Source: Chloranthus sessilifolius
Taxonomy: Eukaryota > Streptophyta > Magnoliopsida > Chloranthales > Chloranthaceae
Assembly: GCA_021018995.1 (NCBI GenBank)
Contig: CM037590.1
Coordinates: forward strand, 101,185,097 to 101,249,096
Length of the DNA: 64,000 nt
Direction of reading: 5' to 3'
Below, piece by piece: positions 53,341 to 64,000 of this stretch. The notes under the pieces are model-generated. The model made no database searches. It was not told the DNA's origin and saw nothing but the letters and a program-made list of their open reading frames with translations. Position 1 is the stretch's first letter, and every line of letters starts with the position of its first letter. A program made the translations under genes and the position numbers.

Positions 53341-54960
53341 CTATCGCGATAAGGTAAGTATTGGTGAAACAGATGCATGACTGCTTAAGAACCACCCAAA
53401 AGAGGCCATCATTCCAAGCACAGTAGCCAAAAAGCATCCCTTAAAACGATGATATCTTTTGCTACCCCGTTTGAGCCTGGGCCTTTTCTTTCAATAAACC
53501 CCATCCCTAAAAAAAGAAAAAAATGTGTGTACATGTACAAAAGAGGGGAAGTAAAAAAATTAAAATCCAAAAAAATTGGAAAAGTAAAACCTCAAAAAAT
53601 AGATTGCCTGAAATAAAATAAAGAAAAAAAAAATAGAAGAATCACGGGGCATGCACAGTAAAACCCCCTAAGGAAGAAAGTATGTTGTGAGAAACTGAAG
53701 ACGTATCAAGGTAGCTCAGCATACCTTCAAATCCCAGCCTAACCCATGGCCTGGCTACACCCTGAAGAAAGCTCTCTTTTTAAGTTCACAAGCAGTCATA
53801 TCATCTGATAAGTCAACACAAGCCGAGTTGTGAGACGACACCTGAACCCCATCTGGCTGGCTATGACGGGATCGACGTCTATGTCGTGGCTCTTGAAAAA
53901 TAAAAGAAATAACAAGAAAATTAAAATAAAAAAAATACAAGCTCAAAGCAAGATGGACGTGGTGAAAACCCCAAAGGGCACTACGAGTAAAAACAACGAG
54001 TTTGTGCGGACCAGGTAAAAATCCGAAAGGGCACTTGGGGTAAGAGAGCTAAACCCATGGACACAGTGAAAACCCAAAAGGGCGCTGCGGGTAAAAAGAG
54101 GGAAAAATGGGCACAACGAACCCACCTTGGGTGTTGTGAGTAAAAAAGGATTAAAGGATTAAAAAGAAAGGAAAGGTTTGAACTGATTAAGAAGATTGAT
54201 GCTTGAGGAGCCCTATTGGTTACTCTCCCTGATACCCTTTTTCGATTGGGGCCGCTCATGTTAACTCAAATCGAGCCCCGACTGGAATTATCTTTGTGAA
54301 ACTACTTCGTCGAATGTATAATCCAAGGTAAGGATGAAGGTTAGAATCAGTTCAAAGGGATTGATGTTCCAGTCTTGGTAAAGCAGTAGAAACTCGCCCA
54401 GATTTGACCATTTAAAAGGGGTTCGACCATGCTCAAAATGGGACTCGGATCTCATCCTGTGATTGAGGCATCAAACTAAACAAAAAGAGAATAAAGGACA
54501 GGGCGGAAGCCCCTTTTGTCAAAGATAATAATTTCCCTTTTCCACTTTCATACCCACACTTTGTGCACCTGGGTAGGAAAGCCCCTTTTTGTTAAAGATA
54601 ACGATTTTCCTTTTCCATTTCCATGCCCAGGCGGGCACATTCCAAAAGGGGACCCATCAATCGAAAAGAACAACAAAAAAAAGAAGAAAATCTAAAATAG
54701 AAAAAAATTAAGAAAAATCTAAATACAAAAAAACTCTATATTTCTACTCTTTCCATGTACATATGTACAGCATCATACTTCCATCTCAAAAATTGAAGAA
54801 AAAGAGCAAAAAATTCTTTGAAAATAAAAATCCAAAAAGAAATATATATATAAATCTTGAAAAATGAAAAAAATACAGGTAAAAGTTGGCTTCTCCTTTT
54901 GTTGATTAGGATGCATTTTTTATATAAACAAAAAAGAGACTCATGATTTCTCAAGAATGT
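53341..54960. other. E5 post-pol spacer with short tandem repeats
   Basis: No coding region. 53735-53900 is closely similar to E2 31620-31800 (reverse), although neither strand codes. 53955-54150 has four units around GTGAAAACCCCAAAGGGCRC, matching E2 31410-31560. 54400-54430 matches the E2 sequence at about 31110. 54480-54960 is A-rich. Confidence 0.55.
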
Positions 54961-55119
54961 GTAGGAACATCAAATAGTCCAAAGCCTCGAAGCAAACAAC
55001 CTCTCGGCGATGGAAAAATCAGATGAAGCATCTCACCACCAACGTCCAGTCTATTCGAAAAAGAAAAAAGAGAAGAAAGAAAATCATTTTGAAAAGAAAA
55101 AAAATATAGAAGAAATCTG

Positions 55120-56720
55120 TGTTTTCATGCGACAAACAGCTACGCACTTGCACGTTCCAACGCGATAAAATATCAATATTTTATCAGCAATGCAGCTGTG
55201 CCATATCAATGCCCTAAGTCTAAGGTTCGCCTTGGATTTTTGGATCCTACTTCAAAGTAGGAGCAACGGTGTCAATCTCGGTCAAATAGTCAATGTTTTG
55301 ATCAGATTGATTTCACTGCTAAATCTTTGCTCTGATCGCTCCATTTTTGGCTTCAGGTGAACTTGAGTGCCTTGAACTTCAAGTTCATCATGTGATATTT
55401 TCGAAGTTGTAGACTCTTGGTCTACACTGTCCGGGCGAGCGCCCTACGAGGTTTGTGGTCCGGATAACTCTGTCTTCAAAAAGATCCATTATTGGATTGA
55501 TTTCAACCTGTCAGATATGAAACTACGTCAGACAACTATGTGCAAATATGCATGCAAAAGGGCCCATTTTAGGGCGCAAGCTTAAAACTTGCACGGTATC
55601 CCTGTAAGTGCACTCCATGTGTCTGGGTATCCGTTGGATGGTGATTTATTCTCATAAATTGTACCCAAACGGGATCTGGGTTGGGACTTCTATCGCTTTG
55701 TTATTTATTACCCCCAATGGGTGCATGTTGATGCATAGTTGTTCGTTTGTAACTTCATAGATGGCAGAGGCCAAGATTGAGTATCTCCTTCTGTGGACAC
55801 CCGATTCTGACCCGATCTTTTTTATATCACATGGGACTTGAGTACGTTGGCTTCGATTTTGTTGTAAACTATTTCGGGGGCACAGACTCTTGGTATGCTC
55901 TGTCTGGGCATGCGCCCCCTGGGGTTTGAGGTCCGAATAGTTCTTATTTTGAAAAAAAAATGGAAAAAGCAATCATTAGAAAAAGAAAGAAGAAGAAGAA
56001 ACATGCATTTTCATGCCACACATAGCTACGCACTTGCACATTCCAGCGCGATAAAATGTCAATATTTTATCAGCAATGCAACTGTGCCATATCAATGCCC
56101 TAAGTCTAAGGTTCGCTTTAGATTTTCGGATCCTACTTCAAAGTAGGAGCAACGACGTCAATCCCGATCAAATAGTCAATGTTTCGATCAGGTTAATGCT
56201 GCTGCTAAATCTTCGAGCTGAGAGTTGTCTTTGGATTCATATGAACATGAGGGTCTAACTTGAGATTCATCACGAGCCATTTTGGAGGTGTGGACTCTTG
56301 GTCTGCAGAGTCTGGGTGTGCGCCCTACGGGATTTGAGGTCCGGGTAACTCTGTTATGAAAAAGGTCATTCGTTGGTTGAGACCAACCTGTTGAAGATGA
56401 AGCTATACATCAATCAAACTATTTGTAAACATGCATACAGAAGGGTTCATTTCCCTTATTTTTATAGGCTTAAAACATGTATTGGTGCGGTATCCCTGTA
56501 AAGTGTACGCCTTGTGTCTGGGTATCAGTAGGATGGTCGTTTATTCTCGTAAATTGTACTTGGACAGGTTCTGGGTTGAGACTTCCATCGCCTTTGTTGC
56601 TTATCGCCCCTAATGGGTGCATGTTTATGCATAGTTAAAGGATTTGTAAGATCATTATCGACAGAGACCAGGATTAGGTATCCCCTTTGGGGGGCATCTG
56701 ATTTTGGCTAGATCAGTTCA
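55120..56720. repeat. Direct duplication, offset 886 bp, with internal palindrome
   Basis: About 55120-55925 and 56006-56720 align as diverged copies (TACGCACTTGCAC, CAATGCCCTAAGTCTAAGG and CCTACTTCAAAGTAGGAGCA in both). Each copy carries a palindrome with arms GATAAAATAT and ATATTTTATC (55164-55185 perfect; 56050-56071 with one change) and another, CCTACTTC-AA-AGTAGG-like. No credible ORF. Confidence 0.82.
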
Positions 56721-57296
56721 TTTAGGTTTAAGGTTAGATCTCTAGGTCACGATGATCTGGGGCACGTTGGAAAAATGGCACGTCACCCAAAAAGCATTAC
56801 AACATCTATTCACTCCGCTCGGGTAGTCATGCTAAATAAACTTCGGGATCTTTGGGTTCACCCAAAGACCTTGAACCTTGCTTCAAGCAGGGGCACCCGT
56901 GACCAGTCAGATGAGACTGCTAATACCTCATATGATTGGACACAAACTGTGAAGCCTTGCGTACTTGCGTTGTGCCTATCTTTGAATGTGGGTCGATCAC
57001 CCTCCTTACTTACGAAGCTGTTGTATTCAGAATGAACCATCAACATCAAACTCTTTCAAATCATCTCGAGAAGCGACCGTTTTTCCCAGCTATTAGGCTT
57101 TCTCAACTCGTTTCACCTCAGTTATGACCAGTAATGTCGCTAAGCGCTTGGGAATTGATTACCTTGAGAAACAACCGCTTTTCTCGACATACCGGGCTTT
57201 TATTTTCTCACCATATTACTCATCTGATGTTTGAAGTTCATTATGAATGCAATGGACCCGTCAGTAATGCCTTGGGCCTCTTCGGATGTCTCTTTT

Positions 57297-57341
57297 CTTT
57301 GGTATTCGATCATTAGTGATCGGATACCAAAGAGGGGCATC
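57297..57341 (+). other. E6 polypurine tract with overlapping stem-loop
   Basis: A stem of 16 bp (57297-57312 with 57317-57332) closed by TTAG, one mismatch. Its 3' arm runs into the tract AAAGAGGGGCATC, which abuts the LTR. Conserved with E2 23637-23672. Confidence 0.72.
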
Positions 57342-57745
57342 TATAGACACCCAAATTCAGCCCAAGGCCCGATCGAAACACACTTTGAGAGAGGCACATC
57401 TCTGAGCTTTTGATGGCATGTATGTAACCCTTTCAAAACCTTAGGAACCCATCCAAACCCTTAAGAATCACCCTAGATCCCTTAGGAAACTTCTCGAACC
57501 AATCCTGACCCTTAGAACCCATTCCGGACCTAAACCTAGCTTTCCTGAGCAATGAATGAAGAGGGGTGTATTGAGACTAGTTTTGACTTTCTACTATGAT
57601 TGAATCTCATACCATTGAAAATTAGAGGTCCCTAGCTTTCCAACAAGCCAAGAATCACCCCAATCAGAGTTATACACAAGAAGATATTGCATTCTGAAGA
57701 TAAAGGGCAAAAGGGTAAATATACACTAAAACCCCCTAGGGTTTT

Positions 57746-57873
57746 GGTGCAACTAATAGTTGTGCCAGTTATAGGTGGGGCCCCCCGTGGGCAGTCAACT
57801 TCCCAAACTACTGTGCAGTCACTATTTTACTATACATATGCTTGGTCCAACTAATAGTTGCGCCAAGCATATG
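57746..57873. promoter_or_regulatory. Two 21-nt palindromes with alternative core in E6 LTR U3
   Basis: 57746-57766 has arms GGTGCAACTA and TAGTTGTGCC; 57844-57864 has arms GGTCCAACTA and TAGTTGCGCC; both have centre A. The second extends to a 39-nt palindrome (57835-57873, outer CATATGCTT/AAGCATATG). They are 98 bp apart and sit at the place of the 101-bp-spaced pair in the E2 LTR. The implied ancestral arm GGCGCAACTA differs from E2's GGCGTATATA only at positions 5-8. Confidence 0.72.
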
Positions 57874-58851
57874 AACAGTAACCTCTGATTTTTACCTCGA
57901 AAATTGAGATTGGGGTTTGACTTATTAACCATCTTGACCTTTGGGGTGTGTTTTGCTAGTTTTTTTGCACCCATTTACTAACTATGTGCAATCCCTTAAG
58001 TGGTTTAAAGCCTCATCCAATCATCCACCATTGGAGCACCTCTTCACATGTTTTAAGGCTCCAAAAACCCTAGGAAACCTTAGATGCTAGATTACCTAAT
58101 TCCTAATCTTGCTTAGCCTCTAAGAAGCCTCCTAACCCACCTTTTTCCTATAAATAAAGTCCCCTCCCCTTGGTTTAGAAGTTGAGAAAATTTGCTTAAG
58201 AGAGAAAGAGCTTAAGTGAGAAGATCTTTCTCCCTTTGGTGCACCATTCCCATACAAAAACCAGAATTTCAAAACCTCCTTTGAGCCATATTTTTCACTG
58301 TAGATCCCCTAGTTTAGGTGTGTGCTACCCACTTACCTTCTCCCTCTACCTCTTAGCAATCAAACCTTAGGAGTTAGAGCCCCATTCCCTATCATACAAG
58401 CCTGCAAAAGCTCACCGAAGATAGCCCACGCAAGGCTCTACAGCGGTGCAATAAGGGCCCGAGAGCTCCGAGTCTCCCCTCTATTCCTCTACCTTCTCGA
58501 TCTCTCCTCTATCCTCCCATTTGTACTGTTATGTCGCCGAATTTTTGATAGAAACGGAACGGAGGGGCACAAATAGGATTTTAAGACCCATTTGGGCAAG
58601 AGGAAGCCTTTTTCCTTTCTTTTCTATTATTTTTGTTTTGGCCATTAGTAGAGACCACATTAAGCAGGTTGATTGGGTGCCTAACACCTTCTCAATAGAT
58701 AACCGAAGCCCCTACCCAAGAACCTTTGGTGTGGACCGGATTCAGAGTCATATTTGTAACACATTAGTGCTTATAAAAATGATGTAAGTTTTCCGAGACA
58801 CCAAAAGCTCCGGGTGGCGACTCTATATTTTTCGTTAGAGACCTCATCGTC

Positions 58852-58884
58852 GCAACGGGATTGTCAAAAAAATCCCACGGTTGC
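58852..58884 (+). other. U5-end stem-loop of E6 LTR
   Basis: Outer stem GCAAC/GTTGC and inner stem GGGATT/AATCCC around an A-rich loop, a few bases from the LTR end. It corresponds in place and form to the GGGTTC/GAACCC stem of E2 (43015-43030), with different bases. Confidence 0.6.
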
Positions 58885-58887
58885 ACA

Positions 58888-59170
58888 GCACCCCACCTAA
58901 AAGAAAAAACACACAAAATAAAAAGAACAACAAAAAGAGAAGTCTTTGTAAATATAATAGATTTTCCTGTTTACAACTATATTACTTACAGCACATCCCA
59001 AAAAATAGTCGGTATGATGTCTAGCTTTCTTTCTTTCTTTCTTTACAAAAGCCAAAAATAAAAACATAAAGAAAATATGTAAACCAAAAAGTGTGTATCT
59101 ATAAAGGGGTTTCTTATGCCCCTTTTCTGTGTATCTGATTTATGCAAAAAGATATATATGTAGGAGGGAA
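58888..59170. other. Spacer between E6 LTR and gene B tail
   Basis: A-rich, with a short (CTTT)n run at about 59025-59044. On the minus strand GGGGCATAAGAAACCCC resembles the GC-rich stem region following gene B in E2 (near 30410), so it is probably the 3' UTR of the E5 antisense gene B. Confidence 0.45.
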
Positions 59171-59369
59171 TCAACGACACAGCTCGTGCTTCAAGGCATT
59201 AATCTCGGCACGAAAACCATCCTCCCGGACATTTCGATCGGCCAATCAACGATCATGCAAGCTCTTGTACCTCTTCCAAGAAGCATCACTAGCCCCATGA
59301 GCAGCGTTCAAGGATCCTTCCAGACAAAGGACCTCGCTCTCAGCTATGCCAGCTCTGGTCTCTGCTACC
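59171..59369 (-). pseudogene. Antisense gene B tail (E5), cut by E3
   Basis: Minus-strand frame reading AESEVLCLEGSLNAAHGASD, ASWKRYKSLHDR, stop, LADRNVREDGFRAEINALKH, then TGA at 59171-59173. It matches the end of E2 gene B (ASWRRQKSLHGRWLTDRNA); the stop replaces the Trp codon (TGG to TGA). The rest of the gene would lie to the right but E3 inserted at 59370. Confidence 0.75.
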
Positions 59370-61822
59370 TGTTAAGACCTAAAAAGTATCACTTTTCACC
59401 CCTTAACTTAATTTCTGTTAGACCCTTAGTCATTTAATAAAGGTGTGCTAAGCCCATTTTGTAGGTAATAAGCAGCAGCTGCAAATAAGGCCCTAACCAT
59501 GCCACGAAGCCTACTGTTGCCCTAGAAGTTTCTCAGAAGAAAGGAGGTTGGACCCAGACAGAGAATTGGTTGCAGCATAGGCACAGCAAAGCAGAAAAAT
59601 ATCAAGATGTGAGCCTCGCGCAGATGTCGCAGGGTTCAATTGTTTCAGAGAAAAAGGCTTCACGCAGTTGTCGCGGGTTTCTGAAGGCAGCACACTAACT
59701 GCTCGCACTGATCTCGCACAGATGAATGACAAAAGAGCCCAGAAAGTAGACTTTGCATAGTTCTCGCGAGGCTCAGTCATAAGTTTTCGCGCAGTCTTGC
59801 GCAGCTCAAGAAAGGCGCCTTTAATCTTCACGCGATTCACTAAGGAGAGAGAGCTCCAGGCATTCCTGCGTGCAGCTGTCGTGTAGTGGACGCGGGATAG
59901 AGACCTTCAGGGAACTGCTCGTGCGATCCAGAAGCCCAGGCACATTGCTTCTTCGCGAGGATCGCCGTGAGATTTACCAAGGAATGAACCGCGCGCGCAA
60001 TTCTCGTGCCATTCAAATAGAAAGCTCGATCCCACGACGACCAGAGCAACCCCGCGATGACCAAAGTATCAACCCTACGACTGCAAGAGCTTCAAGTCAA
60101 TTCAACCCCACGATGCCAATTCTATCATGTGACAAGACCTAGAAATCCTTGCTATCTAGAGAGGATCGGGATCTTAACTTCTCCCCACTTCTGCAGGGGC
60201 AATCTGGGAACTTTCAGCAACTAGGGCACGCACTCCAATGCTTAAATCTCTGTACACACGCCTTGAGGCATCTAAGGAACATAAATGAGCCATGATTGCA
60301 TTGATAAAATTAGGATTTTCCTAACCCTAATAATCCTACAGCTAACTACTATATAAGCCTAAGCTTAGTTTAGGTTTAGGGACTTCTGTACTCCTTGAAT
60401 CAACTGTAGAATTACAGTAGGCTAAGGTTAGGGTTTAGGCAGCTCCTTTTTCCCTTTCCTTCTCTCCATAGTCCAGCATTTGCTGGCTATGCCATTATAT
60501 GTTTATTTGGAATAATTTTGATGATATTTTATAATAGGATGTTATATTTATATGGGATTGGTGTTTTGAGAGTTGTTATGTACAAGGCTGCTATCTTGAG
60601 ATCCTCCATTGTTATGTTGCATTGTAAGCAATGAAAGATTATTTTTAAGGTTTTATTTAGATCCAAGTGACCTGTGTCTCCAGGTTAGGCACATTACAGG
60701 CCTATGCCCCACAACAGGAACCACTAAATCTGAATCCCCATGGGAGCCTGTGCTGGTAGCCTTGTGAATATGGTGGTGGCAGCAATGTTCTCGTTCTGTC
60801 TCAGACCTCTGTGAGGAGGATAGCCTTTGTGGATAATCTGTGACCATTCAAGTGGACAGGTTATAGCCCTAGGGTGAGGCCAATCCATAGATCTAAGACA
60901 GATTCTTCTTCTCTGTACTTGTGCTTGTAGCCCTGTGAGAGATTGTGTAGAGACTGACTCCCCTATATTTGCATAGACCCACCATCAGATGGCAGATCTA
61001 ATCTGGCTGTAGAGATTGTAGGCTTGTGACTGGATCACTGCTGTCTTTCTAAAGCAGTGAACAGCTAGGCTTAAAAACTAATACTCAAACTCTTGCTGGT
61101 CCTGTGTGTCCAGGCTAGTGCACATTGCTGGCCTAGCCCCACCCACAGAACTTTAGAGGTTGAGGTTCCTATGGATTCTTGAGCTGGTAGCCTGGATGAA
61201 GTAGTGCCTACAATGATAAACTTGTTCTGACCCATCTCTAGACTGTGATTCCCCTATTGGATAGTCTATGACCATTTAAGTGGATAGGTTATAGCCATAA
61301 GGGATTGGATCATGGCACAGGGGTGAGTTGGATCCTTTCTCCTCTTTGGTGATAATGTAGCCATTGGACAAGATTTCTATAGTAGCAGATCTAAGTCTGA
61401 GTTATATGACCCATCAGGTCTGTACCTAATAGCTTACTTCTCACCCTCTCATATTTATTTTCTCACACTCCATCATTCTTCTCAACCCTTTCTGTAGTTA
61501 CCCTTTCTGTAATTTAGGCATTAGGTTACCTTAGGATTTAGACAATAGTGACCTTAAATCTCCTTCCATTTAGGATTGCCAGATCTAAAGCCAGATCTGG
61601 AGGGCCTACTAAAGATAGCTCCCTTGGAGCTTTAGATCAACTTTCCCTGTGGGACAAACTCTTACTTATTAAAACTTGCTACAACATGCCCTGTATCTTG
61701 TAGGACTGTGTATTTTTAGGCTTGCTGCTCTATAGTTTTCAATCCACCTTTGATTTTCACTAACCCCATTCTTATCACCATTTTTAATAAAGTTAGCAGC
61801 AAGTACTTAAAATAGCTTAATA
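59370..61822 (+). repeat. E3 5' LTR (2453 bp)
   Basis: Starts TGTTAAGACCTAAAAAG and ends CTTAATA (mutated CTCAACA). Aligns to 15827-18291. TATA at 60350-60357, telomere-like GTTAGGGTTTAGG near 60428, CGCG motif array at about 59610-60115. Confidence 0.93.
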
Positions 61823-61828
61823 AGTTTT

Positions 61829-61846
61829 TGGCGCCGTTGCCGAGGA
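61829..61846 (+). other. E3 primer-binding site, tRNA-Asp type
   Basis: TGGCGCCGTTGCCGAGGA, one mismatch to the tRNA-Asp complement, 6 bp after the LTR. Confidence 0.92.
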
Positions 61847-62268
61847 TCTTGATCTATTAGTAGACCCTAGATTTTTGTATTCTTTATTCTTTGGTAGCTG
61901 TGCTTGTGAATAATTGATACTGCTGATTTACATTTAAAATTTTTCTTGCAGATCTGGACAGTAGCAAAGAACGAGAGTAGAATTGCACTGGGAGTCTAGC
62001 TACCTCTGTCTGCACTTCTCTAACCCTCAAAACCTCAGTCTATTTCTCCTCTGAAAATTCTATAGCAGTTGATTAGGATAGTTGTAATTTTGTTAATTGC
62101 AATGTGTCTGCAAGTAGTCTTCCCAGCTGTTGGTGTGTGTGCATGTTAAGAAGGAGATCCCTCAGTCCCACGTTAGAGCCTCCTAACCCTGAGATAGAAA
62201 GGAGCAGAATACCAAGAAGGCCTAGAAATACCACAGTTGAGCCCCCTACTGAAACTAAGATAGCAGTC
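61847..62268 (+). other. E3 untranslated leader
   Basis: Aligned with E1 1734-2140; no ORF. Contains GGAGATCCCTCAGTCCCACG and the GTTAGAGCCTCCTAACC stem shared with E1. Confidence 0.6.
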
Positions 62269-64000
62269 ATGGGTGAAGAGTAACCCAGAACATTGAAGGA
62301 ATTGAATGCTCCTGATGATTATAATTCCCCATTCAGCATTCAATTCCCAGATGTTCAGGGAAACTATAAGATTAAAACCTCCATCATCCAAATGCTTCCC
62401 TCTTTCCATGGGCTCAGCAAGGAAGACTCTTACAAACACATTGACCAATTCTTGGCCCTGTGCACTACATTCTCCATTGCTGGTTTGGGACTAGAAGCTA
62501 CCAGATTAAGGCTCTTTCCTTTCTCCCTAAAGGACAGGGCCAGCACCTGGTTAGCTACTCTCCCAAACAACAGCATCATTTCTTGGAAAGACCTCCAGAC
62601 AAGATTTCTGACTAAATTCTTCCCAGAGACAAAAACCAGTCAGTTGAGGAAAGCAATACTTGCTTTTGCCCAAACCCCAACTGAGGATTTTAATCAAGCT
62701 TGGGACATATTTAAGGAGATGCTCAAACAATGTCCCCACCATAAGATCCTTGACTGGCAGCTTGTCCAGAGCTTCTATAATGGGATTGATGAGAAAAGCA
62801 GAGACATGGTAGATGCCTCTTATGGTGGAACTTACATGCACAAAATAGCTGATGAGGCATGGGACTTGTTCGAGGCCATCAGTGAAAATACTTTCCAAAA
62901 GATGTCTTTATCAAGAACTGTTCAAGAGCCTTCTCCTAAACTGAGACTTGCTGAAACTTCCAAAGGAAAGATGTATGAAGTAACTGGGAATAATGACCCG
63001 AAAATGCAGATGGCCAATCTTTCTGATAAGTTTGATAAACTATTATCTGTGGTGCAACCCAGATTGGCTGCACAGGTGATGGAGGCATGTCTGATATGCC
63101 AATCTCCACAACACAGAGTGGAAGAGTGTCCATTTGCTGGGTAATATCCTGAATATGTGATGGAACAAGCTGCAGCTGCCCAGTCATTTGGCCAGCAATA
63201 ATCTATTGGCTACCATAAACAGCCATTTGGATACCAGCACCAAAATGCTGGTTACCAATGGAGAGACCACCCAAATTTGAGGTGGAGACAAGACAATTAC
63301 ATGCAGCCACAACAGATGTTAGCCCTACCTCAAAGGCCACAACATCAATTTAACCATGGATATGCCCCAAGGTCAAATTTCTAGCATCAGCAGTAGCCTC
63401 AGCAGCAAAATCAGTTGGTAGTTTCCCCACCTCAGCCCTGAAATATTTCTTTCGAGGACCAGGTTTTGACCTCATTGCAAAGCCTTGGAGTCTTGACTCA
63501 GACTGTGACTTCTCACAGTCAAAGCATAAAGAAAATGGAAGAACAGCTAGGCCAAATATCCAATGCCTTGGCCAAAAGAGAAGAGGGCAGGTTGCCAAGC
63601 CAGCCAGTGGCCAACCCTAAGGGCCAAATATTCGATTGGAGAAGGTTCCTCAAGTTTTGAGGGAGCTAATGCCATCACAACCCTGAGGTCTGGTAGGCTG
63701 GTAGACAACCAGGTTGGGAAGGAACAAGGAGAGGTCATTTCCAAAGACTTTTTGAATAAAAGTGAAAAAGAATTTGTTAGAGCATAGAGCCAAGAGTTGC
63801 CTGCTACCCTGCAACAAGGGAAAAATAAAGAGGCTATAGTTGAGCCTCAGCAGGAAATAAAAGATGAAAAAAGAAAAAAATAAAAGTTTAGTCATAGGCT
63901 TACAGCTGAGGAGCCAGCAGTACCTCAGTTGCCATTTCCTCAGGCTTTGAGTGGCCCTACCCCTTTTGATAAGGGGAATGCACAAATAGAGGAAATGATG
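62269..64000 (+). pseudogene. Athila gag-protease frame (E3), partial
   Basis: ATG at 62269 (MGEE, then TAA at 62281-62283 where E4 has Gln; a C-to-T change). It then stays open for 283 codons to 63144: capsid domain (QGNYKIKTSIIQMLPSFHGL, ATRLRLFPFSLKDRASTWLA, RFLTKFFPETKTSQLRKAIL), DMVDASYGGTYMHKIADEAW and zinc-knuckle-like CLICQSPQHRVEECP. Beyond a stop it continues with Gln-rich sequence (63150-63420), SFEDQVLTSLQSLGVLTQTV, a frameshift near 63640, ITTLRSGRLVDNQVG and TPFDKGNAQIEEMM at the window end, where protease would follow. Gag would build the particle; closely related to E4 gag. Confidence 0.87.

Larger units (their letters stand above)
50505..54960 (+). mobile_element. E5: 5'-truncated Tat-lineage element related to E2
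   Basis: Plus-strand pol (50505-53340) and post-pol spacer (53341-54960) align to E2 32213-35050 and 30640-32209 in reverse. No gag, PBS or 5' LTR is present before it; E4 begins just upstream, so the 5' part may lie beyond E4 outside the window. Its antisense gene B remnant is at 59171-59369, after the E6 block. Confidence 0.8.
54961..58887 (+). mobile_element. E6: Tat-lineage 3' UTR plus LTR block
   Basis: A 3' untranslated region with a large direct duplication, a polypurine tract with stem-loop and an LTR, all plus strand. No 5' LTR is found. It interrupts the expected order pol-spacer-antisense gene B of E5: gene B tail follows at 59171, and removing E6 gives nearly the same pol-to-gene-B distance as in E2. 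It is therefore a truncated insertion or a rearranged end; the left boundary is uncertain. Confidence 0.5.
57342..58887 (+). repeat. E6 LTR (about 1.55 kb)
   Basis: Starts TATAGACACCCAAATTC (TG mutated to TA) and aligns in part to the E2 LTR: start, TATA region (TATAAATA at 58149-58156) and U5 (AAAAGCTCCGGGTGG near 58803). Ends near GGTTGCACA. It represents a related but distinct Tat family. The right boundary is uncertain by a few bases. Confidence 0.8.
59370..64000 (+). mobile_element. E3: Athila-lineage element, 5' part
   Basis: 5' LTR 59370-61822, tRNA-Asp PBS 61829-61846, leader and gag; it continues past the window. Same family as E1 by LTR similarity. It inserted into the E5 antisense gene B remnant. 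The TSD cannot be checked. Confidence 0.92.

Overview
This window is nuclear DNA of a flowering plant and consists almost entirely of nested LTR retrotransposons of the Ty3/gypsy Athila and Tat/Ogre lineages. No host gene, rRNA, tRNA or CRISPR array is supported. The lineages are assigned from the primer-binding sites (tRNA-Asp type in the Athila elements, tRNA-Arg type in the complete Tat element), from gag, protease, RT, RNase H and integrase motifs, and from the extra ORFs. The species cannot be named from the sequence. || Layout: (E1) 1-18291, plus strand, an Athila element whose 5' LTR is cut by the window edge. Its protease-RT-RNaseH-integrase region is heavily decayed. It also carries a long proline-rich third ORF, which is split by a solo LTR at 10383-12239 (TSD GCATC), and it ends with a 3' LTR at 15827-18291. 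(E4) A minus-strand Athila element in two pieces, 44620-50125 (5' LTR, gag, protease) and 18292-22017 (third ORF). It has no RT, RNase H or integrase. (E2) 22023-44614, minus strand, a complete 22.6-kb Tat/Ogre element inserted into E4. It has two 1.6-kb LTRs and a perfect TSD GCTCC. (E5/E6) 50505-59369, plus strand, related Tat sequence: a 5'-truncated pol, a spacer, a 3' UTR plus LTR block, and a fragment of an antisense ORF. (E3) 59370-64000, plus strand, the start of another Athila element with 5' LTR, PBS and gag; it runs off the window. Inferred order of insertion: E5 first, then E4 beside or into it; E2 and E1 into E4; the solo-LTR element into E1; E3 into the E5 antisense-ORF remnant. 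|| The notable biology is regulatory. E2 carries two antisense genes between pol and the 3' LTR: a multi-exon plant-mobile-domain gene (25765-28139) and a DUF7745-like gene (28868-30377). A 21-nt CpG-containing palindrome, mostly spaced 47-48 bp centre to centre, recurs about 17 times. It occurs only in both LTR U3 regions, in the leader before gag, and directly upstream of each antisense gene. In the related E6 LTR, the two palindromes at the matching positions share the outer frame but have a different four-base core in both arms. The Athila elements show a parallel pattern: each LTR family has its own array of a different short CpG motif in U3, and in E4 (clearly) and E1 (weakly) the motif recurs upstream of the third ORF. 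I propose, as inference only, that extra ORFs and family-specific motif arrays form sequence-specific self-recognition systems, for example anti-silencing, analogous to the VANC proteins of VANDAL transposons. All copies are now decayed by stops that are mostly consistent with C-to-T change.
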